A stretch of DNA of 64,000 bases, taken from NCBI GenBank assembly GCA_039519185.1, contig CM076846.1, forward strand, positions 227,156,659 through 227,220,658, in the 5' to 3' direction. This DNA is from Astragalus membranaceus (lineage: Eukaryota > Streptophyta > Magnoliopsida > Fabales > Fabaceae). The notes below the pieces were generated by a model. That model did not search any database and was not told where the DNA came from. It was given only the letters and a program-made list of their open reading frames with translations. The position numbers were made by a program, and so were the translations under genes. Shown one piece after another: positions 33,949 to 44,807 of the stretch. Positions within the stretch are counted from its first letter, which is position 1; every line of letters starts with the position of its first letter.

Positions 33949-35463
33949 GCGTGTTGCGGCTGTCTTGCAGGTTTCTGGCGCATGGGCGCCAAGGGCGCCA
34001 AAATCTGGCCGTCCGGTTGTTGTTCTGTCCTGGGCGCCATGGGCGCCAATCGTGATGTTGCTGTGTTCCTGGCGCATGGGCGCCAAGGGCACCATGTCTG
34101 GCTGCCCGTTGCTGGTTCTGGGCGCCAAGATTGGCTGCCCGATTTCTGTTGTTGCTTGCTGTGTTCTGGCGCAGGGGCGCCATGGGCGCCAAAATCTGGC
34201 TGCCTTGTCACTGTGTCTGGCGCAGGGGCGCCATGGGCGCCAAAACCTGGCTGCCTTGTTGCTGTGTAGTGTTTTGGCGCTGTGGGCGCCAAGGGCGCCA
34301 ATGGGGCTGCCTGTGTCGCGTGTTTTGTGGTTGGGCGCCATGGGCGCCAGTTTGGCTGCCCGATCGTGTTGCTGGGCGCCAAGGGGCACCAGTTTGGCTG
34401 CCCAAACGTGAATTTCACATTTGATTCTTGGAATGATGTGTTGATGTTGAATATGTAATTAGGCCCAAGGTTGCCAAAATGTTGAAAGTTGCTAAATTGT
34501 TGATGTGTTGCCAAAAATGTTGAAAGCTGCTAAGTTGTTGATGTGTTGCCAAAAATGTTGAAAGTTGCTAAGTTGCTAATTATTGTTGATGATGGTGTAC
34601 CAAGTTGAATTGCCTCTATTTATTGGCAGGTGGTATGTTGTAGGCCTATGGCCAACGATGATTTCCGATGTTGTTGCGTTGCTATGTAATCGTTGTTTAT
34701 TGGTTGTGCATTTACATAGCGTCGCATACATAGCAGATTTTTACGATGGAGCTATGCTCAAAACACGATGGCCTGGACTGGCAAATTATGATGAAATGAT
34801 GTTATGATGTTGATGCCTCTATTTATTGGCTGGATTATGGTACCACATGCATTATAGGGCGGTGGCCCTGAGTTGAGTCACATTCCGCATCCATGTTGCA
34901 TACCTATGTGATTGAGATGATGTTGACTGCTGTTAAATGATGAATTGATGCTATGACCTGAATTACATATTGTCTTTCATATGTCTGATTATATAGTGCG
35001 ATATCTCACCCCTTCTGTTTGAATGTTACCCCGATGTTGGTAACGTGCAGGTAATCACGAATGAAGGCTGTTCACCTTCGTTTGATCGAGTCGGTGTCGT
35101 CGCTCTGATATGTAACACTCGGGGGGAATGAACACACGTTTTAATATTGTTGCTATGTTATTTCGTTGTTGAAACTTTAAGTTGTTACGTCGTTGTTTTT
35201 GAGCTGTCTTGAGTTGTTAAAACGCCACGTCTATTTGAATTAACTTGTTATGAATCCGCTGCGTAGTAATTAAAGAGGAATTATTTTGAAGACTAAAATG
35301 TTGTTTTATCGGTTCATCTGAAAGCGGTATGTATCTGTTTTCAAAAGCGAATTAACCCGTCTATTGTTTTTACGAAGCAAATGTGGCACTCCATTGTTTG
35401 TTGAAAAAGATTTTATGAACTCTGATTTTGCATTATTTTACCGGGTAGAAATGGGGTGTTACT
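33949..35463 (+). repeat. 3' LTR of the Tekay-type element, second part
   Basis: It resumes at TTGCGGCTGTCTTGCAGG after the gcgtg duplicate and matches the 5' LTR from 14873 to its end at 16250. It ends GGGGTGTTACT, next to the atcgt duplication. It includes the rest of the GGCGCC minisatellite (33970-34400). Confidence 0.9.
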
Positions 35464-36113
35464 ATCGTCATTTCAACAAATGGTAGGTGAAATGACGATG
35501 TCTCTGAGTGCCACCTCTCAACAAAAGCAGACATTAGCTCATGGTCCACCTTTGTATGTCCGGTGGGGACGAGGGGGGCTAATCCGGAACCTGTGATAAA
35601 GGCCCACAACCGGTGGTTTTGGGAAAACCCAAGCAGTGTCTGAGCCAACTTGTTACCATGGTTGGTAACCTTCAATTTACGCTGATATGTCTGCATTATA
35701 AAAAAATAAAAAAATAAGGCTATGTAAATAAATTAAACTAAGAAGGCTACGTAAATAAATTAAACTTACCAGGTCTCTCAATATAATGGAACAGACATGA
35801 GATCCTAGCCCACTGAATAGAGGAGACTGCTCCTCATGCTGCTCCTCATACTGCTGCTGCTGCTGATACTGCTGCTGATAATACTCCTGCTCAGGCATAA
35901 AATTGAATGGCCCTCAGACATAGAATCCTCATCAAGAGGATGCCCCTGCTGGCCCTCCTCATACTGATAGTCAGGGGCCTCCTCCACCTGCTGATACTGC
36001 TGTTGTCGCCTATGGCGGGCAGACGCATGTCCCGCAATCCTGTGGCGGGTGCGTGTACTCGGAGCAGATGGCGATGCCCGAGACGAGGACTCCCCTCGAT
36101 ACCTGTTAGACAC
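35464..36113 (-). pseudogene. Plant mobile domain gene, 5' portion (MULE passenger)
   Basis: On the minus strand exon 1 runs from ATG 36113 to 35770 and begins MSNRYRGESSSRASPSAPST, a Ser/Arg- and then Gln-rich leader. One frame change near 35899 is needed to reach EYYQQQYQQQQQYEEQ and SIILRDL. The donor is CTG|GTAAGT at 35770/35769; the intron is 35769-35691. Exon 2 (35690-35464) encodes TYQRKLKVTNHGNKLAQTLL through FVERWHSETSSFHLP, the core of the plant mobile domain. It is cut at 35464 by the retrotransposon and resumes at 14159. Homologous host proteins act in meristem maintenance and silencing, but this copy is broken in three ways. Confidence 0.85.
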
Positions 36114-36459
36114 TGCAAAAAAACAAATTTAAAAAAAAAACAAAGCGGATCTACCTAAATACGATGGGAAATCGGATATAGGTAAATACGATGGGAATCG
36201 GATTTAGCTAAATCCGACTTGCTGTTTGCGCTGTCTCTTGGGGAATCGGAAGTACGTAGATCCGATGCGTAAATCCGAACTGGAAATCGGATATAGCTCT
36301 GAATGGTAAATCCGATTATCCCTGGTAAATTTCTGGTCAAACGGATGCAAGTGAGAAATGGTAAATGTTTTGTAATTTTGTCAAAATTTTAAGGGTATTT
36401 TGGTATTTTCACAGGGATGATGGGGGTTGATGGGGCTAAAAAAAAACCCAAAAAAACAA

Positions 36460-37198
36460 AGGTTTAACTGGTCAACTTTTTTTGGAAAGGTATTACATGA
36501 TCTTCATGCAGAGGGATCACATTGGTATATTTTGTTTTTAGCATAGGCAACTACTTTGAAACAAAATAAAACAAGAGAAACCATTAGTATAAATTTCACA
36601 CATAGGAATCAATTTGGAATTTTAATATATAAGAGAGCAAACCAAACCCAGCTAAAACAAACATAAATGGAAAAATATATAATTTAATTTTCTTCTTTAT
36701 ATCATATCCGAAATACATATTTCTTCCATATTCACTATAAGGGTAAAAAGTAAAGAACCAAATTTGGTCTCGGAGGAGTGGGTGAAATATTGTTCTATAG
36801 TCTCCCAATATATCAAAATTACAAAAAAAAATCCAAAAATTAGTCCCTTATTAATCAATTTGTTCATAAAACATGTCTTCTATTAGTGAATTTCATCCTA
36901 CAAAACATTAAAAGAAGTTACACACTAGATATTTTTGACTCATGGAGGAGACTATAGTGAAAACTAGTACGGTACATACTGTTTAAGAAACATAATGAGT
37001 AGTAATACTGTATTGGATATCAATGAAAAGAAACGTACAATCATATATTGTCCGGTCGTCTCTCTCTCCTCCAGTTGCCTCTCTCACTCTCCTTGAAAAA
37101 TAAAATTAAGAAAAAAACAGAGAAAATCCGATTAGGTAGTAATCTTGTTCCTTGACCACAGAATAACCCGATCAGAAAAACATACTTCAGTCTCTAGC
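36460..37198. promoter_or_regulatory. Upstream region of the first bHLH gene
   Basis: 739 bp of AT-rich DNA between the MULE's right flank and the first bHLH ATG. A pyrimidine-rich stretch (TCTCTCTCTCCTCC at 37061-37074, then CTCTCTCACTCTCC) probably belongs to the 5' leader. No clear TATA box could be chosen among many AT-rich words. The promoter assignment is positional only. Confidence 0.4.
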
Positions 37199-39958
37199 AT
37201 GGAGGATTGGTGGGAGAATTGGTTCTCTGATTTGGTAATTATCCATTTGATAATATTATTTATTAATTCTTCTCATAGTATCTGGATCTATATATAATCA
37301 TCTGATTCTGTTGGTAGAATATGAAGGGCGATAACTCCTTCACTCAATGCCAAACAAATTCGTATGCAAACATTAATGGAGAGCATAAGAGACCGCAACC
37401 AACGTTGTTCCAGTCTTCGCTGAACATTGAAGGAAAGGCCAGTCAAGGAAAAAAGAGGAGCAGAAGCTGTTGGGAGGCACGTGATCACATAATGTCTGAG
37501 AGAAAAAGGAGACAAGACATGGCTGAGAAATTCATAGCACTTTCTGCTCTTATACCTGGCTTGAAGAAGGTCAGTGTGCATGTTAACTTCTTCTTCATAT
37601 ATCATCTCCCAATTATGCACCATTCTATTCATCAATTTTGATTCAACATTAGAAAATTAGCTACTCAAACAAACTGAAAAGTAGGAGTGAATTGATGGCA
37701 TGTTGATTTTGTTAATTTCCAGCTTGCATTGTTTAATGGTTTGAAATTCTTTATAAATTTTGGCTTAAAGGAAACGGCGGTTGAAAATTATGGAAATGAG
37801 TTAAGAAAAAGTAATTAAAAGAAAAAAATGAAATGATTTTGTATTTGTTAAAGGAACGTTATTTAGCTACTTTTTGATTTCTAAAAATATTTTGTTTAAT
37901 TATTTTCTAAAATTTGTATTTATTTTAACCCTGCTGGTGTTGGCCCAGTAGCTGTGTAGTCTGTTTGTTCTGTGGGCCTTTGGCCCTTTTGGTTATAAAA
38001 TAAACACGAATATAAAAGATTTTTATGGAAAATAATTGTAATAGAGAGAAGATAAAAGATTGACTAGCCAACAAAGGTCGGTCTAGCTGATATCGCTGGG
38101 GATCAAACTCGGATACTAGTCGAGTCTGCCCCTTTAAATAGAGTGTATTAACCATTTATGCTCAAGGTTGGAGTTAAACATACCTCTCTCGCGAGTAGGA
38201 ATGGGTGTATTCATTATTAAACAATTGTGGGTAGCTTAATGGATCTTAAATATGCTCATATATTTGTAAGGAGCAGGGTCAGCTTCGTATTTGGGACCCT
38301 AGGTTAATGGGCCAAGCTTTCATAAAATTTTATAATCGTAATCATAATAATATAAAAATAAAGGCATACATGTTTTAATACGTTAGGCTAATCAAATAAA
38401 CTATATTTGTAATTAAGTTTTTCTCACGAATACAGTGCATAGTCGCTCACTACTCTGATTAACGTAGTAATTAAAATTATTTAAATTAATCCATCACCCA
38501 ATTTTTCTTGTGAAGTGATGAATAAATTCAAGTTCTTAATATTTGACGAATACTCTTATAGTATACACAAAATTGCTATATAAGCATCTGCCTCATTTTA
38601 ATTATCGTACATTCTATTTTTTTTACACACATACGGTATCTCTCTTTAGTTCAAGTCATTTCGTATTTGGTTCATTCTCACACATCGCAATTTTTTCCAC
38701 CCTTTTTTATGTTGTATTTTATTCACTTGTATTTTAACTTGTTTGAGACAATATTTTACTTTTTTTTTCTTTATTTGCAAATTTTGTGATAAGTCATTCA
38801 AAAATAAAATGAAATTAAATATTGAGAAAGCAAACCAAAAGGAACATTTTCTCCCTTATTTAGGTCAAGTGACTGACATATTTTATAATTAAATTTTGTT
38901 TGGTGCTCTTGTGTTACATTAGGGACAGACCTGTGTTGTAGTGAGGGGTTCACTTAACCCCTAGAAAAAAAAAACTCTATTTACTCTTATATGGCGGATT
39001 CAGGACCCAGGATCTGCGAATCCAACATTGTGTTTTGAGTGCAATTTGGTGCAAACTTAAAAATATTAATGCAAATTTAAAATTTCACAAGTTCCAAAAA
39101 AAATAATATAAGGCACTGTCGGTTCTTTCTTAGAGAGAAAAGAAAAACTCTATTATCTGTTGTGTGCTCAGTGGTGAAGTGAATATGAGGCATGGGGTAC
39201 AAAACAATATAACGGTTTCAAGTTTTATAGTTGTACTATCTTTTGTTCATCCTATTCATTTGATTAAAAAACTAGCTAGTACTATCTCCATTTAATATTT
39301 TACATTATTGGCTGTTTTACCTCTGGGTCAATATATACACAAGTATAGATAGACAAGGCCTCTATACTTGGTGAAGCAATTAATTACATGAAACAACTTA
39401 AAGAACGCATAGCAGTGCTGGAGATGGAGATGGAGCAAGAGAGTAAGAGGCAAAGTGCAACTTCCATGTCCATAATCTCTATTGGGAAATCACAATCTCA
39501 TCATCATCCCATTGATTATTTGGAATCCAATAAAGTGGTTCCTGAAGTGGAGGCCATAAGCATAGAGACAGAGAAGGAATTACTACTTATTAGAATCCAC
39601 TGTGAGAAACGTAAGGACATCTTGTTCAAACTTTTGGTTTTACTTGAAAATATGCATCTCACTATTGCCAGTAGCAGCGTACTTCCATTTGGCAAAAATA
39701 CTCTCAACATTACCATTATTGCTCAGGTAAAACAATGACTAATTATATAAATCATCCTTGTAAAATGCAAATTTTGTTTCTATTTGGAATAGTTGTTTGA
39801 TTTTTCGAAGGTCTAAAATGTTAATGATAACATATATTTGGCAGATGGGTGAAGAATACAGCGTGACAGAGGAAGTATTGGTGAAAATTTTGAGAGAGGA
39901 TCTTTTGAAGTTATATGACATGCAATGCCAACTCGATCATGTGAGTGATCCATGCTAG
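37199..39958 (+). CDS. bHLH transcription factor, subgroup IVa (bHLH18/19/20/25/NAI1-like), copy 1
   Basis: Four exons: 37199-37234, 37318-37569, 39349-39726, 39845-39958 (stop TAG), together 259 residues; all introns are GT-AG and the frame is open throughout. Exon 1 encodes only MEDWWENWFSDL. The basic region ARDHIMSERKRR (about residue 66) has the His-Glu-Arg set of E-box binders. Helix 1 is KFIALSALIPGLKK and helix 2 begins IDKASILGEAINYMKQLKER. A C-terminal ACT-like region follows (about 170-255; ELLLIRIHCEKRKDILFKLL, SSVLPFGKNTLNITIIAQ). It is a nuclear DNA-binding factor by family. Compared with copy 2 the N-terminal region is shorter by about 70 residues and lacks the acidic stretch. 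Intron 2 is unusually long (1779 bp). Relatives control specialised metabolites, ER bodies or FIT turnover; which applies here cannot be told. Confidence 0.85.
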
Positions 39959-42082
39959 TGTATCAAACAAGTTCTAGTTCCAATTGTAGGGAATAAATAA
40001 ATAAATATATGGACTAAAAGGAAACGGTTTAAGTTAGATACAAATCTAGGTATGCTTATGTTGTTGCGGTTTCACTGTTTTGTTTTCATATTATGCTCTC
40101 TAATTGCAATGAATTGATTTCAGAAGATTTCTTTTTTATATAGTTGAGTGTTCCCGCATAAGCCTTTCAAAAAACTTTTAATGAATACGCTATTCTAATG
40201 CTATTTGGGCCCGAAGGGTTTGATTGGGCCTCAGCCCATTGTGCCATTAGCGCTCCCTCTTGTTGCATATCGTATCTTGTCTCTCCATTTGCTTTTAGAA
40301 CATTGATTTTCCTACCCCTCTCATTTATAGTGTTTGGGAAAAATTTTGGATTTACCATTAATATATAAATTCAGTATACAATTTTTAAATTTTTTTACGA
40401 ATTTATCTATTTAAGTGATAAATCCGTAATTTGAAAATACATTATGAATTTGTCAATTAAATAATTAAATCTGTAATGTATTTTCTTGGCAAGAGATTTT
40501 CATGGTCCTTCCTCGAGTGGCGTATCAACTTCTTTGGCAAAAATTTCAATATCTTCTTCCTCCACTTCTAGAATTAAGTGGTCCTCTACAAACAAGAGCT
40601 TTAATAAATTGTGCAATGGAAAAAATACAAGTTAAGTAATAAAAGCCAAATAATTAAGAATGAAGATATTTTATGGAAAAAAATAGACTTTTTAAAAAGG
40701 GTGGGCTGGCCAGCCTCGATTCGAGGGTAACTCACCTTAGCATGTGGATTCAATAGTTCGACTCACGATTAAGGGTGAGCAAGGGAAAGATTACCACCCC
40801 AATTTGACCTAAAGTTTTAACGTGATAATATTTATACTTATACATGTCCTTAGACCTCGAACAAACTCAATGTTGGTGGGTCAAGTTTTTTTTATCAAAA
40901 GTTCTTGGGTCAAATTAAGATTAAGTCTACTTAAGAACAAGAGTAGATTGACCCAAAAGTTAACTCAAAAACAATTATAAGGCAAACATTCAATTATAAC
41001 ATAAATCGTGCATCAGAACCCAAAAACATAACTCTTACATTAGCACACATTACTAACTAAACTACTCTGGATTACTACTTCAATGCTCTGTTTATAAAAG
41101 TCTAATCATAAATAGAATAGAACTAGCGATTAAGGCTTAGTGAGGGATGCATCAATTATTTAGATCCCAACTTGTCCCTAATTCCGAACAAAACTAATAC
41201 TGTATGGGTCAAATGAAACGAAACGAGATGAGTTTTCGAGTTAGGTTGAGTGATGCTCATCCTTACTCATGATGAAGCAACTAATTTATCTGTTTCTCAG
41301 CCTTGAGGAAACAATAGAATGATCTTTAACAGCTAAAAGTCTAAAACCACCAATTGAAAAGGACCCTCAAACCAAAAATTATGTCTACCTTTATTAAAAG
41401 TCATCTGAATTGCTGCTATTATGCGCTCGAAATCTCTACTTTAAACGCAAAAAGTATTACGCGTAAAGTGATTTTTGCAATCCAACTGACAGAAACCAGA
41501 ACCCATTTTTATGGCTGTATGCAATAGATTAGGATCCGGTTTCAAGCAGACCACAAGTCTCGTGATTCACGTGAGGTAATTCGGGCCACTTATTGGGCAA
41601 CCAAAATATATAATCATTAAAATACAAAAAACAGAAAAGGTGAAGTATGTTGTACTTTTTTTTAAGGTTTGGCTTGAATTATTTAATCCACTCTCTTCTA
41701 TCTAACCTGGCGGACTCGGCTAGTACCCCGATTTGGTCTCCAGCGATGAAATAATTTGAGATCAGGCTTTACTTACTTTTCAGCTAAACTCAGGATTATT
41801 TAGTACTCATTTCTCCTAGACACCGAAGCGGGGTCAAAGACCCGTGGAAAAAAAAATACTTACTTTTTTCTTACACAATTTTTGGTTTGTACTTATCATC
41901 ATTAATATTAGAACTAGTGTTTAGTTTTGGGCCTTTCACCCTTTTTCTCACAAAAAAAAAATCATTAATATTAGATATCCTTGGTATCGTTTGTTGCTAT
42001 GCTTCTATATCTCTTATCCTTAGTCCTCTGACTCTTGTTTCCCAACATCATCCATCAGATAAATTACCCAGATCTCCCTCTC
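39959..42082. other. Intergenic region between the two bHLH genes
   Basis: 2.1 kb of AT-rich DNA with no coding motif or bounded transposon that I can support. The right part must hold the promoter of bHLH copy 2, but no element could be assigned with confidence. Confidence 0.4.
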
Positions 42083-43967
42083 ATGGAGCACTCATCATGG
42101 GATAATTGGCCTCTTAATGCGGTACATAATAATAATAATAATAATATTCATATTGATTAATATATATTTTCTAACATTAATTCACACAAATATGAATCAA
42201 CAAATTATATATGATATTTGTTTTGAATTGAACTTTTATAGGAAGTGGGTGATGATGAGAAGGATCTGGCAAAGCAGTGCAACACTATTATTGACGATGA
42301 AGAGTTCCTGAGAAATATTCTTCAGCAACCAAGTACCGTGTCTTTTGAAAGTGATGAGAGTCAATCTTTGGTGCAGAAAAGTGGAAGCAATAGTTTGTCT
42401 TCCAATGAGATGGAAGGATCTGTTAGGTCAGGGAAAAGGGTTCGCCCTAGGAGATACATTCTGTCTTTCGATAAGTCCACAATAATACCAGCTACGCAAG
42501 AACCTTTGCCACCACCTGAAGTTGCTACACCCTCTTCCAAATCAAAGAAGAGGAACTTGGAATCAAAACAACTGGGCAGCAATCAAGGAGAAAAGAAAAC
42601 AAGAAGTGATTCTCAGATTGTAGATCACATAATGGCTGAAAGAAAGAGGAGACAGCAACTCTCTCAGAAGTTCATAGCACTTTCAGCCACTATTCCTGGA
42701 TTGAAGAAGGTCAGTTAACCACTTTTACTTTCATTCAACTTTTATCTCCTAGAAAAAAAAATTCCTTTTTTGCTTGCACTTGTATTTTTATTTTTTAATC
42801 AATAGTTTAATATATTTTTACAAAAAAGTAAAATTAAACTCCTAAAAGATAATATGTATTTTAATGGCTTAACTCCTTAAAAGGGCTTATTATACTATAT
42901 CAGGTAGATGGGATCAATTTTTACAAATTCACTATAAAATATTTTTACTAAATAAAAATTAATTTTTTTAAATCAACTTTTAGCATTAATTTATTTCAAA
43001 TAAATTCTATCATAATCTATTCTAAAATAAATAGGTACGCTTTTTAATACTTAAAGGACTAACTAGGCAAAAATATTGTATTTATTATTATTATTATTAT
43101 TATTAATAATAATAAGATAAATGCAACTTTAAATTACAACCCACTATACAACACTGTTCCTATTGGGCTTGTACCGCAAGTTTGTAATAAGATTTTTTTT
43201 TGGGTTGCAGACGAGTTGGTAAGTGCCACTCAAATTAGTGATTTAGTTGTGAATCATTAATTTTTATCCTAAAGTTATATATAATTATATGATTTTTAAC
43301 AATTAAATTAATAATTAATAGATGGATAAGACGTCTATACTTCGCGAAGCTATCAGCTATGTGAAAATACTTCAAGAACGTGTGAGGGAGCTAGAGAAAC
43401 GAAACAAGAGGGGTAAAAAATCAACAGTAATCCTCAACAAGAAGACTGATTTGTGTGGAAATGAAGACACCACCTCAAGTGAAACAAATTCTGAGGATTG
43501 CTGTGAATTGCTCCCAGTTGTCAAAGCAAAAATGTTGGAGAACGAGGTACTCATTGAGATCCACTGTGAGAAGGAAAATGGCATTGAGCTCAAAATATTT
43601 GACCTGCTTGAAAATCTTCATCTGTTTGTCACTGGCAGCAGTGTATTGCCCTTTGGTAATTCAACTTTTGGCATTACTATTATCGCTCAGGTATGCGTTG
43701 AAAAAATTTTATTTTAATTATTTGTTTAATAAACAAGTTATGAGATGGGTTTGGTTTGATAACATGTTACTAATATACCAGAGAGTGAGAGTGTTGTTAA
43801 CGTTTCTCCTGAAATTAGAATATTTGCTTAATGAGTGCACTTCATTTGATATATAGTTTGATGTGTTGCAGATGGCGGAATCATATAGAATGGCAGTGAA
43901 TGATCTAGTAGAAACCCTACGGAGAATGCTTATGAATAGGACGATTAGAAATACTCATCCTTACTAG
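42083..43967 (+). CDS. bHLH transcription factor, subgroup IVa, copy 2
   Basis: Four exons: 42083-42121, 42242-42709, 43322-43690, 43872-43967 (stop TAG), giving 323 residues, all with GT-AG introns in phase 0 and no break. Exon 1 encodes MEHSSWDNWPLNA. Exon 2 holds an acidic segment (DDEEFLRNIL), a basic patch (GKRVRPRRY) and the start of the bHLH (DHIMAERKRRQQLSQKFIAL). Exon 3 starts with helix 2 (MDKTSILREAISYVKILQER) and ends in the ACT-like region (SSVLPFGNSTFGITIIAQ). The exon junctions fall at the same residues as in copy 1, so the two arose by tandem duplication. A Tat retrotransposon begins 110 bp after the stop and may now supply or disturb the 3' end. DNA binding as a dimer at E-boxes is inferred from the family. 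Confidence 0.88.
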
Positions 43968-44077
43968 TGTATCAAGCAAGTTGTGAATCAGCGTTTAATC
44001 TTAATTTCTCTTTTTTATAATGTGTTGTTTCGTAATTGACTGATGTTGTAAAAAAATTTCTACAAGACAATATATAG

Positions 44078-44413
44078 TGTTCTAGAGTATTTATGATCAA
44101 CTCGGCTATTACAGGAAAAATGTGTTAGTGTCTTTACATCAACTCGGCTTGTTACAAATATGAAGAAAAGGAAAAATGGGCTCCCCCATGTTCTCTGGCC
44201 TAGAGTTCTATATATAGCTCTCCAAGGCTTCTCGGCGGTTATCTTCGGAGGTCTGCCCTTAGCGGCTACTCCCACTCTCTTCATATGAGTTCCCACGTCT
44301 TCTCTTTCCTGCAACACCTGGCCTTGGTAACTCCTTGGCAGTTAACTTCCCGTGTGTGCAAGATCTCGGCTGATCTTGTGTTGGGCCGAGCTCTAGTTCT
44401 CTGGCCCAGTCCA
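44078..44413 (-). repeat. 3' LTR of the Tat element (left copy)
   Basis: 336 bp; on the minus strand it begins TGGACTGGGCC and ends CTAGAACA. Four differences from the other copy are visible at the TGCCCTTAGC/TGCCCCTAGC, GCGGCTACT/GCGGTTACT, CTGCAACAC/CTGCGACAC and CTCTAGTTC/CTCTAATTC positions. Confidence 0.97.
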
Positions 44414-44426
44414 CAGCCCCCCAAGC
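44414..44426 (-). other. Polypurine tract of the Tat element
   Basis: On the minus strand GCTTGGGGGGCTG lies directly before the 3' LTR. Confidence 0.8.
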
Positions 44427-44514
44427 TCGAGCTGAGTGAGCTCGGCGAAGAGGTTTGAACTTATGTTGATTCGTTTTGGCGATTGAAGTGACCGTTGACT
44501 TGGGAAAGCGTGTC

Positions 44515-44640
44515 GTGGCTGGGGGAAACGTTCCATCTGACTGAGGTGACGTTCCAGTGGAAACGTTTCACCTACTTCACGCTTGAATGGGCGCGTGCGT
44601 TGAAGTGGAAACGTTTCGATATGGTTTAAAAGGCGCGCGG
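44515..44640 (+). promoter_or_regulatory. Candidate promoter of the antisense ORF
   Basis: GGAAACGTT occurs three times on the plus strand (near 44524, 44560 and 44607; the last two read GGAAACGTTTC). They lie just upstream of a TATA-like TTTAAAAG at 44625-44632, about 180 bp before the antisense ORF's ATG. The regular motif set in an otherwise non-coding stretch suggests an own promoter for the antisense gene. This is inference. Confidence 0.4.
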
Positions 44641-44807
44641 GGGATGTGAGAACTTCGTTGTTTTCATCCACTCTTTTGATTTCTGCTCGCTCTTCTGCCG
44701 AAGATTGTTTGCTGTGGAGTTTCGTCTTCCTTCAGCGTTTCGCTTGCTTGTGCTGAGGTATACTTCTCTATCCTTCTTCTTCCTTTTTCTCTTGTACCTT
44801 AGTTAAA

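Larger units (their letters stand above)
14160..35463 (+). mobile_element. Ty3/gypsy Tekay/Del-type chromovirus, decayed, interrupted in its 3' LTR
   Basis: The 5' LTR is 14160-16250, the internal region 16251-20738, and the 3' LTR is in two parts at 20739-21452 and 33954-35463. The target duplication atcgt is at 14155-14159 and 35464-35468. The primer site TGGTATCAGAGC pairs with the 3' end of initiator tRNA-Met. Domain order gag, protease, RT, RNase H, integrase with a C-terminal chromodomain-like segment, and three CCHC knuckles, place it with Tekay-type chromoviruses. Many frameshifts and stops show it is no longer autonomous. Its length without the inner insertion is about 8.8 kb. Confidence 0.9.
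12197..36449. mobile_element. PMD-carrying MULE, split by nested retrotransposons
   Basis: The left end GGGTTTTTTTTATACCCCCA at 12197 is mirrored by the right end whose inverted form is GGGTTTTTTTTTAGCCCCAT, ending at 36449. The flanks are aaaaaaacaa at 12187-12196 and 36450-36459, a 10-bp duplication, although low in complexity. Subterminal palindromes built on CGGATTTA/TAAATCCG occur at 12325-12620 and 36140-36330. Without the insertion 14160-35463 the MULE would be about 2.9 kb. It carries a transposase piece (plus) and a PMD gene (minus) in convergent order. The two halves of the PMD gene rejoin exactly across the insertion, which confirms that both halves belong to one element. Confidence 0.8.

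Noticed and set aside
35433..35463. The apparent C-terminus VTPHFYPVK of the PMD ORF on the minus strand.
   Set aside because: It is LTR sequence read beyond the insertion point at 35464; the true continuation is at 14159.
40700..40770. Short GC-containing stretch with GATTCGAG and TTCGACTC words, checked as a possible tRNA.
   Set aside because: No cloverleaf with acceptor, D and T arms could be drawn.
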